A stretch of DNA of 64,000 nt, taken from Rhizophagus irregularis. Taxonomy: Eukaryota; Glomeromycota; Glomeromycetes; Glomerales; Glomeraceae. The notes beneath the pieces are model-generated. The model had not been told where the DNA came from. It did no database searches and saw only the letters and a list, made by a program, of their open reading frames with translations. Both the position numbers and the translations under genes were made by a program. The stretch lies in contig NC_089446.1 in the NCBI RefSeq assembly GCF_026210795.1, positions 124,001 through 188,000 on the forward strand. The letters are read 5' to 3'. How positions within the stretch are numbered: the stretch's first letter is position 1; each line of letters starts with the position of its first letter. Below, in pieces: positions 1-10,348 of this stretch.

Positions 1-232
1 TTTGTTTTATCGGTTCTACTCCATCTTTTATTTTTATCTCATGTTGCGCCGCTTTTGTTCTCCCTTCTATTTCTTTGTCATATTCCAAAATATCTTGGTA
101 TTCTAATAATAATTTTACCATATTTTCCCAAATTGGTTCTTCTACTTTCCCTATACTTAATTTTTGCATAAATTTTTCACTTGGTTCGAGCATCTTTTCC
201 GTCTCTCTCTCTTCAGAGCCAAGACTCTCTAT
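1..232 (-). CDS. pol: Pol fragment: region entering reverse transcriptase (partial)
   Basis: The minus-strand frame is open from 232 to the window edge, with its first ATG at 193. The end of the visible part reads HEIKIKDGVEPIKQ, which resembles the conserved entry to Ty3/gypsy reverse transcriptase, where a His-x-Ile stretch is followed by a Pro-Ile-x-Gln motif. The frame is -1 relative to the protease ORF, whose TAG stop (231-229) lies within the first codons of this one. Expression would need -1 frameshifting or reinitiation, unless an indel has broken the copy. No catalytic RT residues are inside the window. Confidence 0.6.
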   Translation of the reverse strand, partial: MESLGSEERETEKMLEPSEKFMQKLSIGKVEEPIWENMVKLLLEYQDILEYDKEIEGRTKAAQHEIKIKDGVEPIKQ

Positions 233-741
233 TTAAAATTCTGGTGCATTTTGAATACCTCTCCCTCATCGTTACTTTCATATTCTTCATCGTCCTCACT
301 CTCTTCGCTTTCATATATTGCTTCTCTTTCATATCCTACTGGGATCGTTATTATTTCTCCCTGTTCTTCCATCCTTAAGGTATGATCTTCAAAATTTATT
401 TTTGCATTATACAACTTCCATATGTCATTTCCCAAAATTAGATCCTCTTCTTCTGAATCGATTACTTCGACTTCTTTTAGTATTTTTAATTCATCTTTGT
501 ATCTTAAAGTTATATTTGCCTTTCCTAACGCTGCTATCTTTTGCCCATTTGCTATTGTACATCTAAATTTACTTTTTCCAAATATAGGTATATTCAATCT
601 TCTTCTTAATTTATCTGTTATCACACTTACTGCTGCTCCGGTATCTATTATTACGCTCACTAATTGATCTTCAACTTCTAATTCTGTTCTCATTGCTGTA
701 GTTTTCTTCTCTTCATTTTTCATAGTTCCCACCGAGTGTAG
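229..741 (-). CDS. Retropepsin-like aspartic protease ORF of the gypsy element
   Basis: This ORF holds a classical retroviral-type aspartic protease core. DTGAAVSVIT carries the catalytic Asp-Thr-Gly with the usual Ala and hydrophobic flanks, preceded by a short beta strand (VSVII), and a later ILGNDIW resembles the second conserved retropepsin motif. It lies in the same frame as gag, directly after the gag TGA; only four sense codons separate the stop from GTG 732, and the first ATG is at 723. It is therefore probably made as a gag extension by stop readthrough. It ends in an acidic tail (EESEDDEEYESNDEGE). The enzyme would cut the element's own polyprotein. Confidence 0.75.
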   Translation of the reverse strand, partial: LHSVGTMKNEEKKTTAMRTELEVEDQLVSVIIDTGAAVSVITDKLRRRLNIPIFGKSKFRCTIANGQKIAALGKANITLRYKDELKILKEVEVIDSEEEDLILGNDIWKLYNAKINFEDHTLRMEEQGEIITIPVGYEREAIYESEESEDDEEYESNDEGEVFKMHQNFK

Positions 742-744
742 TCA
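739..744 (-). promoter_or_regulatory. Candidate programmed readthrough signal (TGA CTA) between gag and protease
   Basis: The gag stop codon on the minus strand is TGA, followed at once by CTA, and the frame then stays open through the protease. UGA-CUA is a well-known leaky stop context in viruses and in fungal and animal genes. Same-frame continuation plus this context fits readthrough; function is inferred. Confidence 0.55.
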
Positions 745-3700
745 ATTTTTTTCGTTTATACTTCTTGGTCTATATGTTGCTTCTCTCAATTGTTTATGAT
801 ACTTAGGATTCCCATTTATTAATTGTCCATATGTTATATTCGCTCTACAATTTTTCACATCCCCTACAATATCATAAGGTGGTATTCCGTCAGTTAATCT
901 TGGTCCATACTCCCTGGGCTTCATTGGTCCTCCTGCTTCTCTCCATTTTCTTAGTCCTTCCGTTGGGTCATAATAAGCTTGCCTTTTATTACTCCATCTC
1001 ATTCCTTTTGGTCCTATTGGTCTATCCCCATTTTGTTCAGTTCGTTCGGGTATATAATTTGGTGCTGTCATACCAGTTGGTATTTCTCTATCATCCATTT
1101 TATTTCCTGCTTCTCTTAATTCTTCCTGTAAATTTCCCTCTTCATTATTATTTTTATATCCCACTATTGGACTCGTCCTTCTTGATTGTCTTCTTCCTTT
1201 TACTGCGTCATCCTTTACGTATAACTCATTATGATAATTTAATTCTCTATCTTCATAATCATCGTAATAGCCTTGTGCATAATATACTTCGTTATATTGT
1301 GGATCCTCGTATCCATATTCATCATAATAATATTCTTCTTGATCATCATATTCATCCATCATATTTACTCTCGCATTCCTTCCTTCGGGACAATTATTCT
1401 TGTAATGCCCCATTCTATTACATCCGAAACACGTTGGTACCCTATTCTGGTTTGATTGATAACTATTCCTATTACCATTATTTAATCTCCTTCCCATATT
1501 TGGTTGATACCTATCCCTATTATCGTTGTTTAATCTTCTCTCTATATTTGCTACCATTCTTTCTAATTTACTAATTTTCGCCTTCTCTTTAAACATTTCA
1601 GCTAATTCGTCCTCATAATTTTCGTTCAATGGTTTTGCGAACATATTTTGTCTATTGTCATCTTTTCCGATATCTATTTTCGTACTAATTGGTGTTCCTA
1701 TTGCTTTTCTTAAAAATTCGTCTTTTGCACCTTCTTCTCTTACTGCTATTTCTATCGCCCCATTTAAGTTCGCTGGATTCTGTCTTCTAACTTGATATCC
1801 TATTGTTGGTTCTAATCCTTCGATGTAAAAATCTACTTGATATTCATCTGCTAATGCATGTCCTCTAGTTGCTATTCTTAATATTTGTCTAAATCTCCTT
1901 GTATATTCTTCAACGCTTTCATCTGTTCCTTGTCGAGTTTTTCTTAATTCTAGCATTTTCTTTCTTCTAACATCCTCTCTGGTAAATCTTCTTTTTATTC
2001 TATGCTTTAAATCATTATCATTATCTGCATCTGCCCAATTCACTAAGTGACCTGCATTTACTTCTTTCATTTCATTATACCATTGCGCTGCTGCTCCTCT
2101 TAAATGTGCTGCTGCGTATACCGCTTGTCTTACGCCATTAGCTCCCGCTGCTTTTCCGACTGCTGCAAATGCTACCTCGAATTGTCTAACCCAATCAGTA
2201 ACATCTTCATCTTCTCTTCCATAAAAGAGTGGTATACTAATTGTTCCTCCTGCTTCATTTCCTGCATTTTCGATCCTATCTATCAAACTTCCTCCTGCTC
2301 CTACTGCTGCGTTCAAAGTATTAGCCGGATAGCCTAAAGCGTTCTCTAACATTCTCTTTACTTGACCCTCAGTTGCCATATTCAATATATTCTCTTGAAA
2401 TAAATCTTGTAAATTGTAATCAGATAATTCACTTTCGTTGTCAGAATTTTTAATATTTAATGAACTATTCGTATCTGAATTTTGACTTAAGTCGCTATCC
2501 CCTCTATTTATAACATTTTCAACTTCATCTTCAAACTCTTCTTCGTTAAAATTTTCAATATCTTCATCCCATCTTTCATCCGGACTTAGTATTTCTCCAA
2601 TCTTTTCTGAATCATCTGTATTATCTTCTTCTGATTCTTCATTATCGCTTCTTTTGCCACTTTCTTCACTATCTATTATTCCCGCTTGTTCTTTCAACAA
2701 CTTATCTAATTTTTTCTTCAATTCTTTTTCCGACTCATCTTTATTTTCTTGAAAGATTTCAATGAATTCTTTATCTAAAATTTCTCCATCTGTATATCCC
2801 ATACTAGTTAATCTCAACAATTCTTCTTCGGTTATTATTGTTCCAATATCTTCAAAAATCTTCTGTAATCTTTTTACCCGATCATCAATTTCATCGATAT
2901 TTTCTTCTTCACAATCTTTGCATACCATTCCTCTTACTCTAGACATATCATCCATCCATCCTAATCTAAACATATCATTCATCCATCTTATTTCGCATCT
3001 TTCGCACCAAGTTGTATTCTGGTTTAACCACTTATGAATTTCTTTTCTTAATTCTTTATCTTCCAAATCTATCATTTCCATATATTCTTCCACAAATTCT
3101 TTAGTTACTATTATTCGATTATTTACCCCAAAACTCTTCATTCTTTGAATTTCTGACACATCTATTTCATATCCCAATTTTTCTAAGTTGTTTCTTAATT
3201 CTATTAGCTCATCTTGTTCATTCTTCTGCGCTTCTTTAACACATTCCCCGCATTCGCTATCCGCTTCGTCCATTTCGAACCTTCTATTACCACATTTTTC
3301 ACATCTTATTGTTTCTTTTTCTAACCATTCTTTTATCCTCAATTCTTTTTCCCTTTCATCCAATTCCTCTATCTCTTGAATTTTATCCATAAATATTCTC
3401 GTTACCAATATATCCATTTCTATCATCAACTTTATTCCTATTTTCCAAATGTACCTCAGTTGATCTTCATCCATAACATTTGACCTTCTTCTTAATTCAC
3501 TAAATTTCCATGATTTATCTCCTATTATTATCTCTAATTCTTCCTCGGAATCATTTTCCAATTCGTAACTTACTGGACTATCTTCACTTTCTGAATCTTC
3601 TGGTTCTTTTGTAAAACCCCTAGTATCTATAAATATTCTTATTATCTTCTGCATCATATTCTTGTGATATTCGTGAACATTTTCTATATGTATGTTCTTA

Positions 3701-4335
3701 TATTCTATTTCAGACATTAGTTCCTTTACTTCCTCCTCATTCATGGCTATTCCTTCTTCTTCATAAAGTAATTCTCTGAATATCTTTATTGCTTCCGTCT
3801 TTACTCGTAATGGTTCAACTTCTTTCGATGCGATTCTGTACCATTGCCAAAATTTTTCAAACCTTCTTTCAACATCCCAATCTTCTAAAATATATTTGTG
3901 TTCTATTAATTCCGGATTTCCAATTAATCTATCAAATACTTCATTCTCTAGATTTCTTTCAATACAATCTCTTACAATTACTAATACAATTGTTCGTAAT
4001 CCTTTTTCTTTCATCTTTGGTTGTATTCTATATCTTATTGATTCCGTTATTCTATCCATTATGTCCCTACATTTCCCTTTATGTATTGTATCTTCTCTTT
4101 CCGAATTATTCATACTTAATAAATCTAGTACTCCCTTAATCGTTACGTCATTGTATATTATTATTGCATCTTCAAATTTAAATAACGCGTCCCAAAATTT
4201 CTTGAATACTATTGGTTCATTTACTATTGGATAACATAATTCACAATTTAAACATTCATCCAATTCTTCCGTTCCTAATTCGTGTTCCTCCTTATGTGTT
4301 CTATATTCGCTTTCCCATTGATGGTACCATTCCAT
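742..4335 (-). CDS. gag: Gag polyprotein with retrotransposon gag domain and CCHC zinc knuckle
   Basis: The product is 1197 residues long. The C-terminal half has a typical retrotransposon gag (capsid) domain starting around residue 650, with VTDWVRQFEVAF, an AAQWYNEM segment and SVEEYTRRFRQI. A zinc knuckle follows (CFGCNRMGHYKNNC, pattern CX2CX4HX4C), then an Asp/Glu/Tyr-rich stretch. The first 640 residues are unusual for gag: acidic and Glu-rich, with two Cys-pair clusters (CEKC...CGEC and CERC...CKDC) that could bind zinc. Gag would form the virus-like particle and bind element RNA. ORFs on the opposite strand are shadows. The stop is TGA in readthrough context. The capsid/knuckle part is confident; the role of the N-terminal extension is unknown. 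Confidence 0.85.
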   Translation of the reverse strand: MEWYHQWESEYRTHKEEHELGTEELDECLNCELCYPIVNEPIVFKKFWDALFKFEDAIIIYNDVTIKGVLDLLSMNNSEREDTIHKGKCRDIMDRITESIRYRIQPKMKEKGLRTIVLVIVRDCIERNLENEVFDRLIGNPELIEHKYILEDWDVERRFEKFWQWYRIASKEVEPLRVKTEAIKIFRELLYEEEGIAMNEEEVKELMSEIEYKNIHIENVHEYHKNMMQKIIRIFIDTRGFTKEPEDSESEDSPVSYELENDSEEELEIIIGDKSWKFSELRRRSNVMDEDQLRYIWKIGIKLMIEMDILVTRIFMDKIQEIEELDEREKELRIKEWLEKETIRCEKCGNRRFEMDEADSECGECVKEAQKNEQDELIELRNNLEKLGYEIDVSEIQRMKSFGVNNRIIVTKEFVEEYMEMIDLEDKELRKEIHKWLNQNTTWCERCEIRWMNDMFRLGWMDDMSRVRGMVCKDCEEENIDEIDDRVKRLQKIFEDIGTIITEEELLRLTSMGYTDGEILDKEFIEIFQENKDESEKELKKKLDKLLKEQAGIIDSEESGKRSDNEESEEDNTDDSEKIGEILSPDERWDEDIENFNEEEFEDEVENVINRGDSDLSQNSDTNSSLNIKNSDNESELSDYNLQDLFQENILNMATEGQVKRMLENALGYPANTLNAAVGAGGSLIDRIENAGNEAGGTISIPLFYGREDEDVTDWVRQFEVAFAAVGKAAGANGVRQAVYAAAHLRGAAAQWYNEMKEVNAGHLVNWADADNDNDLKHRIKRRFTREDVRRKKMLELRKTRQGTDESVEEYTRRFRQILRIATRGHALADEYQVDFYIEGLEPTIGYQVRRQNPANLNGAIEIAVREEGAKDEFLRKAIGTPISTKIDIGKDDNRQNMFAKPLNENYEDELAEMFKEKAKISKLERMVANIERRLNNDNRDRYQPNMGRRLNNGNRNSYQSNQNRVPTCFGCNRMGHYKNNCPEGRNARVNMMDEYDDQEEYYYDEYGYEDPQYNEVYYAQGYYDDYEDRELNYHNELYVKDDAVKGRRQSRRTSPIVGYKNNNEEGNLQEELREAGNKMDDREIPTGMTAPNYIPERTEQNGDRPIGPKGMRWSNKRQAYYDPTEGLRKWREAGGPMKPREYGPRLTDGIPPYDIVGDVKNCRANITYGQLINGNPKYHKQLREATYRPRSINEKN

Positions 4336-4693
4336 TATATGCTTTAGTTAAATTGCTATGAATATCCATCCAGAATTTCAATCGGACTCCTCTCTCTATA
4401 TATATATATTTCGTTCTTATCATTTCTATTTTTGATCTTCTAAACATTCTTTTATCTTTGAATAGATTACTTCTTTCAATCTTTCGATTCCATCTTTCGG
4501 TTCTATATATTTACTATGCCATATTTTACTATTTATTTTTACTGCGCCTTAAAATTTCAAAAATTTTTCTAAGTCCACGATCTCCTCAGGCTGCGGAGGT
4601 TTTTACTGTGCCATCAAATTTATCTTTTATCACCGATCTCCATAATTTCACATGTCACATCTTTTCGTCACTGTGATTCATAGTTTCACTTAT

Positions 4694-4735
4694 CACCTCT
4701 TTTTGTCACATCTTTTTGTCACATCTTTTTGTCAC
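4694..4735. repeat. 13-bp tandem repeat (atctttttgtcac), about 3 copies
   Basis: Three near-identical copies of a unit containing CTTTTTGTCAC follow one another. Degenerate relatives of the CAC-containing unit are seen on both sides. No function is visible. Confidence 0.8.
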
Positions 4736-4879
4736 CAAGATCCATAATTTCACATATCACAAACTTTATGAAAATTTTGGAGTTTTAAGGTTTGCGAATT
4801 TCCAATCTCTCTTACCATCCACATAAATCCTTCTTATTATATATTCTATATTATATAAATTAATCTATAACACACAAAA

Positions 4880-4990
4880 TGTCGTTCTTTTCAGATAAAT
4901 GTCTTTCTTTTCAAATAAATGTTCTTTTTCAAATAAATATTCTTTTTCAAATAAATGTTCTTCTTTTAAATAAATGTCCTTCTTTTCAGA
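4880..4990. repeat. About 20-bp tandem repeat (ttctttttcaaataaatg)
   Basis: Five to six imperfect copies of a unit made of a T/C-rich part followed by AAATAAATG. The spacing varies between 18 and 21 bp. It lies upstream of gag on the minus strand, so it may be part of the retrotransposon leader or LTR. Confidence 0.75.
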
Positions 4991-6030
4991 TTTTATTCTA
5001 TTATTAAATACTGCACGTAATGTTCATTATACGGCTCGTTAATGTGTAAATATCCTTCTATTTTTTTCTTCTTTTAACGGAACATTGTAATGAAAGCGTG
5101 AACTAGGACACTACACCAGGAACCCTCATCTGAAATGTAGCCTAGGACCTGTAACAATACAACATATCAGTCTTTTCCTCCTTCGTTGGCCGACTCGTCT
5201 CTTAACGGGTGAATCTAATCTTCCGAAATCCAGTTTCAAAAGTCATCAGCTATCCATAAAACTCATCTAAACCAACTTTCTTAAATTGGTGGACCTATAC
5301 TGAGCTTATCTCTATCTTTTACCCGCTGGAGATACCCCACATTGAAATAAAAGCACGACAGTTTTCAGGTTTGTCCCATTTTATCCATCCAATGTTTCTT
5401 GATAGTAGGTGTCTTTACAATTTTCATTCCCCGTCCCCAAAGCAATTCACGTGTTATTGAGCTGGGTATCCAGATTTGACGTAACCCATACGTTATAATC
5501 TTTAATGTCGAAGAATAAAAATTTTCCAATCTCGAGCATTTATCCAAAATCCAAACTCAGAGGTAACCCATACCACACAGATGAACCCCGGACAATACAT
5601 TGGTGTTCTCCCATTATTAATCTTTATTTCAAAATCCATCTTTCACTTCCACATCTCCTTATGAAATTTCTCAGGTACTTTATTCCCGAAAGAAATATTC
5701 TTGTGCTTTCTATCAATTAAATGATTACTTGCACAACTTCAAACTTCAATCTTTCACCTTTTCAAGTTTTTAACTCGATTAAATCCTTGTTGATTTATTG
5801 GTTCCTTTTGAACTCGTCAAAACCTGAAATCTAAAAATAAATTCTAAAATAAAATATTGATTAATAATACCTATCAGTGACTTACTAACGAAATTAAATT
5901 TTCATATTCATTATAATAATAATCATGTGATGATGATCATTTCCTTTCTCGGAGCATGCACCATATGAGATCCCCCAATTCCCTCTGTCATCAATTTACA
6001 GAGTTGCCACATCGAACGGGCATTCCCATG

Positions 6031-6083
6031 GTCGAACGAACGAATAAACGAACGAACGAACAAGCAGTCAAACGAACAAACAC
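6031..6083. repeat. GAAC/GAAT tetranucleotide repeat
   Basis: Runs of CGAA and CAAA tetranucleotides (gaacgaacgaataaacgaac and similar) form a degenerate microsatellite ending near CACGTG. Confidence 0.8.
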
Positions 6084-6484
6084 GTGATCAAAACACAATT
6101 ATCGAACAACAACATCAGCAAACAATATGCAACAACATTCTTGGTTCACAAAATAAATAGCGTTAGTAATATAAAACGTTGAACGGTATAAAATAAAATT
6201 AACTTCTCTGAATTTTCCTCAAATTATATCCACTTTTACCTTTAATTTCAAACTTCGATAGCTCTCGCTACGAATTATCACTTTTCAAAACATATATTTA
6301 ATTCTTCTTAAATTTTCATTAATTAAAATTAATTAATCAAACATTAATTAAAGTTTAGGGCGAACCTATTACCTTTAATTAATATTAAACTTCATTAATA
6401 ATTAAAAAATAAAACTTATATTTTATTGAGTTCTGTGGATGCGAACTATGGAATTACCTTGAATTCCGTTCTCTATTTATACAA

Positions 6485-6720
6485 TTTTTATACTACTTTC
6501 TATTCTATCTATATACTATCTTTTATATTATCTTTGAACTATCTTTCTAATATACTATCTATATTTTAAATACGCTATCTTTTAATATGCTATCGTTTAA
6601 TATGCTATCTTTTAATATGCTATGCTATCTTTTTATATATGTTCTTTTTAATATGTTATCTTTTATGTTCCATCTTTATACTATCTTTTTATATTATCTT
6701 TTATATTATTTTGTGTTTTT
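6485..6720. repeat. Degenerate tandem repeat (tatgctatctttta)
   Basis: Repeated TATNCTATCTTT units, clearest at 6570-6670, with a period of about 14-18 bp. The short ORF here that begins with a repeated LSFNM peptide is only the translation of this repeat. Confidence 0.7.
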
Positions 6721-7207
6721 AAATCTTTCTGACATTATTCTATATGTTCTTTCAATTCATTTTATGTGTTTTGCTTATAATCTATCTTTTGTGGCTTATA
6801 ATTATTCTTTCTAATCGTTCTTATTGTTAAAGATTGCTAAGCCGCAATTGATCGACTCTAATTATCCTATTGGTTCTTTGTCAACTACTTGATGAATATT
6901 ACATTATGTAGATCATTACTCTTCCTAAATGTTTATCAACATTATAGATATCGCTTAGTTTATATATTACTAAAATATTGAGTTTATAAAAATTATGGGA
7001 TTCCCATTACTCCTCCTAAATGTTTATCCTTTTCGGCTAATTATTTATCCATCTACGCCAATCCATAATTAATTTGTTCGTTCTTAACATTTGGCAATTA
7101 CGTTTGGTAGTTGAATTTTATCATCTTTTCATGCTTGATATTTGACCGTTTACACCGGAATTATGATATACAAATATAAGAAATTTTTTATATAGTCACA
7201 TCTCTTT

Positions 7208-7222
7208 ATAATCACCAAATAT
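7208..7222 (+). repeat. Left target-site duplication of the LINE (15 bp)
   Basis: ATAATCACCAAATAT is repeated exactly at 10334-10348. The intact paralogous site at 22155-22169 has a single copy, so this is a true target-site duplication. Confidence 0.9.
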
Positions 7223-10063
7223 TCTTCTGAACAATTTTCTCAAACTATTGTGTTTGACCTTTTTCCATCTCCTCTAATTACATTTCATACCCTTACTTTA
7301 AAGGCATTAGCCTTATCTACATCTTTTCGATTTTTAGGTGTTTGGTTTAATCTTTCGGCTTCTTCTCGTTTTGTTCAAAACCAAACTGTTTCCGTGGTCA
7401 AAGATATGGCTGCTTTACTTAGTCCTAAGAAACTTCTGGCACAACACGTGGCTTATCTTTATAATATTGTTTTACTTCCGAGGCTAGAGTTTCGCCTACA
7501 AACCACATTATTTGCTGAATCCACCATTAATCGCATAGTTTCTCCAATGCTTTCCCTTATTCGACAGAAGGCTGGCCTTGCCTCAGTCACCTATCTTCCT
7601 GCGCTTTTCACATTGTTACCATTTTCTATTCAACAAGCATTTGGCCGATTTCTATCATCTTATGTGGCTTCATGGCAGAAAATTTTTTCTCACCCTTTAT
7701 ATAAGCTCTTTGCCAATTATATGATCACTTATCTCCAAGGTTTTTTGGACTGTGACGCTTGTCCTTCTACTATCAACCTGGAACCATGGTCCCATACCTT
7801 TCCCTTACGAACACATTCTTTATTCAATTCTTTATTGTTCTCTTCCCGATTAAATATCACGTGATCTTTATTGTTCCGACCTCCGAGGAAAGATTTACGT
7901 CCGGCGATTCCGCTCCGATCTATTTTACCGAAAGAATTATTTACTTCCATGAAAAATGTTCGAAAAAATTTCTGTACTCATTTCCTTGCTCAATTGATTA
8001 CACCGTGCGGCTCTCGACTTCTCTCATGGAAAGATTTACGCTTTCTTAAACGAGTATCGAACAAAAGATCTGTGCCTGCTTGGTTTAAATATTTGTTTAA
8101 TCTTATTGTTATTCCTAATTCATCTTCCTTTTTTATTTTACAACAATTTAGAATTCCTAGTTCTCATACTGTAGCTTCTATTTCTTTTATAGACATTAGT
8201 CGAAATTATTGGTTTAACCCTCAATGGGCTATTTCTTTTAATCGTAATACTAATTCTTTTCTTGTTGGCCGTGTGATTACTACCTATCCTGCTTCACGCA
8301 ATGAAGCTCTTATTTCACATTGGATTGCGTCTTCGGTTGATGACTTGCTTTCTGATTTTACTGCATGCCAAAGTTGTGCCTCTGCTCTCCCGCGATCCTC
8401 TACCTCTAAGACGTTGCTTAAACGATGTCCCTCTGAAAAGTGCTTCTCCTATGTGTCTTTATCAAGTCTGATCCGTTATCCGACAAAACCTCGTACTTAT
8501 ATACGTGCGGATACTTGCTCGGTTTCACTTTCTGCCTCGTTAGGCTATGCCAAATCTCTTTTATTGTTTCACCTTTTTGCCCCAGACCGGTTACTTTCTA
8601 TGAATGAACAAGTGCCCAGGATTTCTGATATCCAACTTCCTCCTTCAGTGTCTACACTTTATATTGATGGTTCCTTCCTTCCTCCTTCTAGTCATCCGGT
8701 ATCCTCGATGGCTTATGCATGGACTGCTATAGATCCTGATGGATTTATTTTGGAATCCCATTATAATATCATTTCTTCCATTTTTCCTTCTGCATTACGT
8801 TCAGAAGTCTTTGCTTTATTGCACGGATTGGACTCCCTCCCTCGGTATTCAAAGCTTACTGTCGCCACTGATTGTGCCCAATTACTTTCCTTTTGGTCTT
8901 TGTATGTGGATGCTCCCTTTATTCCCAAAATGCTTAAAGAATCCAACCATCTTTTGTGGTTCTCCATACGCACTATTATGTTGCAAAAGAAATTGGATGT
9001 TTCCTTGATCAAGGTTCCTGCTCATGCTGACGACCTTTTGAACAATCATGTGGACGCATTAGCCAAGGCTGCTCATACTGACTCGCATCTTTCTTCTTGT
9101 CCGCTATCGGAATTGATGGCTCCTTGCATCTTACAATTTAAGTCTTTACCTGTGGATATGAATATCCGGAAATTTATTAGAAATATTTTTGACGCCAAAA
9201 GTCTTTTAACTCTTGCTGTATTACCAAGATTTAATTCCTATTCTTCAACTTCTGATATTGATTGGGCTTGCACCAAATTTTGTCTCAATAATAATAAGCA
9301 ATTTGTCTCTCATCGGAATGGCCGTTCCGAGTTTTGTAGTTTTCGTATCAAATTACTTTTAGATATGCTTCCTACGCTTACAACTCTTCAGAGACGAAAG
9401 CCTCATCTTTATAATCCAAGTTGGCTTTGTCCCCAGTGTAATTCTTCTCCTGAGACTTTAGACCACTTGTGGACTTGTCCTTATATCTTACCAGAATTTA
9501 GCCCTTTAAATACATTTAAAACTCTTCTATTGGCTCTTCGGACTAATTGTCTTGACAAATACCTTTCCGCGTCATCTTTAATACCTTTACCGGACTCTTT
9601 TGCTGCTGAATTTATGGCTTTTGATTGTTGGAATTGTGACCCTCCTTCATTGTCTTGCCTGAGACTCGCACGAGGACTTATACCGATATCCCTTACAGCA
9701 TTTCTTGAAAATTACTTTTCTTCACTTACCATATGGTCTATCTTAGATACACCTTTGCACGACTTTCATTTTGACCTTTATGTCCAAATCTGGTTGTGCC
9801 GTTCCATTTTCTTTCATCATTGGGAATCAGCTCAAGGCATTACAAAAAAAATGAAATCGTCAGCTCTTGGGCCTTCTTCTATTGTTTGTCCTTCCTCTAA
9901 CATTCCTCTTGACTCTTCGACTCCTTCCTTGGCGACAGCTTCCTTGGATTCCTGGGTTTCTTGGGTTTCCTCTTCTATAATCCGTGGGGGATCTTGGATT
10001 TCACATTTGGATTTTTGGCGCCGCTTAACAGTTCAGCCTCTACTTAGGATTTCTTTTTGGTAA
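7223..10063 (+). pseudogene. LINE ORF2 remnant: RT C-terminus, RNase H, C-terminal Cys-His motif
   Basis: The frame runs from the insertion junction to TAA at 10061, broken by one in-frame TGA at 7862-7864. Upstream of the TGA is the end of a LINE reverse transcriptase (FRFLGVWF, the thumb-proximal FLGV motif). Downstream is an RNase H domain with all four acidic positions in order: YIDGS (Asp near 8662), SEVFALLHG (Glu), VATDCAQ (Asp) and NNHVDALAKAA (Asp). A C-terminal CPQCNSSPETLDHLWTCP matches the CX2CX7HX4C knuckle seen after RNase H in such elements. The RT catalytic core is missing through 5' truncation, so the copy cannot be autonomous. Confidence 0.85.
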
Positions 10064-10333
10064 CGGATTGGATCTTAGGACATGCTGGATAGTTGACTCA
10101 CACTGGCCTTCGGGTAAAGATGGGGTATGCGTTTCTATAATAGTTTAGTTTTTCTTTACTTAATTTTATTTTGTTTAGATTTCTTTACTTGTATGAATCG
10201 TGAAGCTAGTTTTTTTTTATTATTTTTTATGTTTATTTTCTATATTTGATATTTGTAATATTGTTCGATTTGTTTATTGTACTTTTCGTTTAAAAATTAA
10301 TAATAAAAGATAAAGTCATAAGACTGTTTGCTC
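7223..10333 (+). mobile_element. 5'-truncated non-LTR retrotransposon (LINE) with RNase H
   Basis: The inserted segment is bounded by a perfect 15-bp duplication. At its left junction the reading frame is already open, and it enters the coding sequence after the reverse transcriptase palm, as expected when target-primed reverse transcription stops early. After the ORF come about 270 bp of 3' UTR with an AATAAAAGATAAAG stretch near the end and no long poly(A) tail. It sits inside the right end of an older DNA transposon. Confidence 0.9.
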
Positions 10334-10348
10334 ATAATCACCAAATAT
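10334..10348 (+). repeat. Right target-site duplication of the LINE (15 bp)
   Basis: Exact copy of 7208-7222. After it the host transposon sequence resumes (GGACTGTCCC...), matching 22170 onward. Confidence 0.9.

Larger units (their letters stand above)
1..4335 (-). mobile_element. Ty3/gypsy-type LTR retrotransposon, 5' part, truncated by window edge
   Basis: Gag, protease and the first residues of reverse transcriptase follow each other on the minus strand, which is the order of a Ty3/gypsy element. The rest of pol and the 3' LTR would lie left of position 1. A 5' LTR should lie right of 4335, but I could not fix its borders; the minus-strand start TGTTACAGG at 5156-5148 is only a weak candidate. 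Gag is fully open over 3.6 kb and the protease keeps its active site, so the copy looks fairly young. The protease/RT junction is out of frame. Confidence 0.8.
4336..7154. other. Non-coding stretch with simple and short tandem repeats
   Basis: About 2.8 kb without a credible gene. It should contain the leader and possibly the 5' LTR of the gypsy element at its left side, but no LTR pair can be shown because the other LTR is outside the window. Short ORFs here have low-complexity composition. The repeat patches are listed separately. Confidence 0.5.

Noticed and set aside
831-1574. A 247-codon ORF on the plus strand opposite gag
   Set aside because: It is the mirror of the long gag ORF, with Leu/Tyr/His-rich composition and no domain; a shadow.
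5138-5160. 5' LTR boundary of the gypsy element (minus-strand TGTTACAGG)
   Set aside because: No second LTR is available for comparison and no primer-binding site next to a CA end was found, so it stays only a weak candidate.
5365-6814. Several 60-75 codon ORFs
   Set aside because: They fall in repeat-rich DNA, overlap microsatellites and show no domain.
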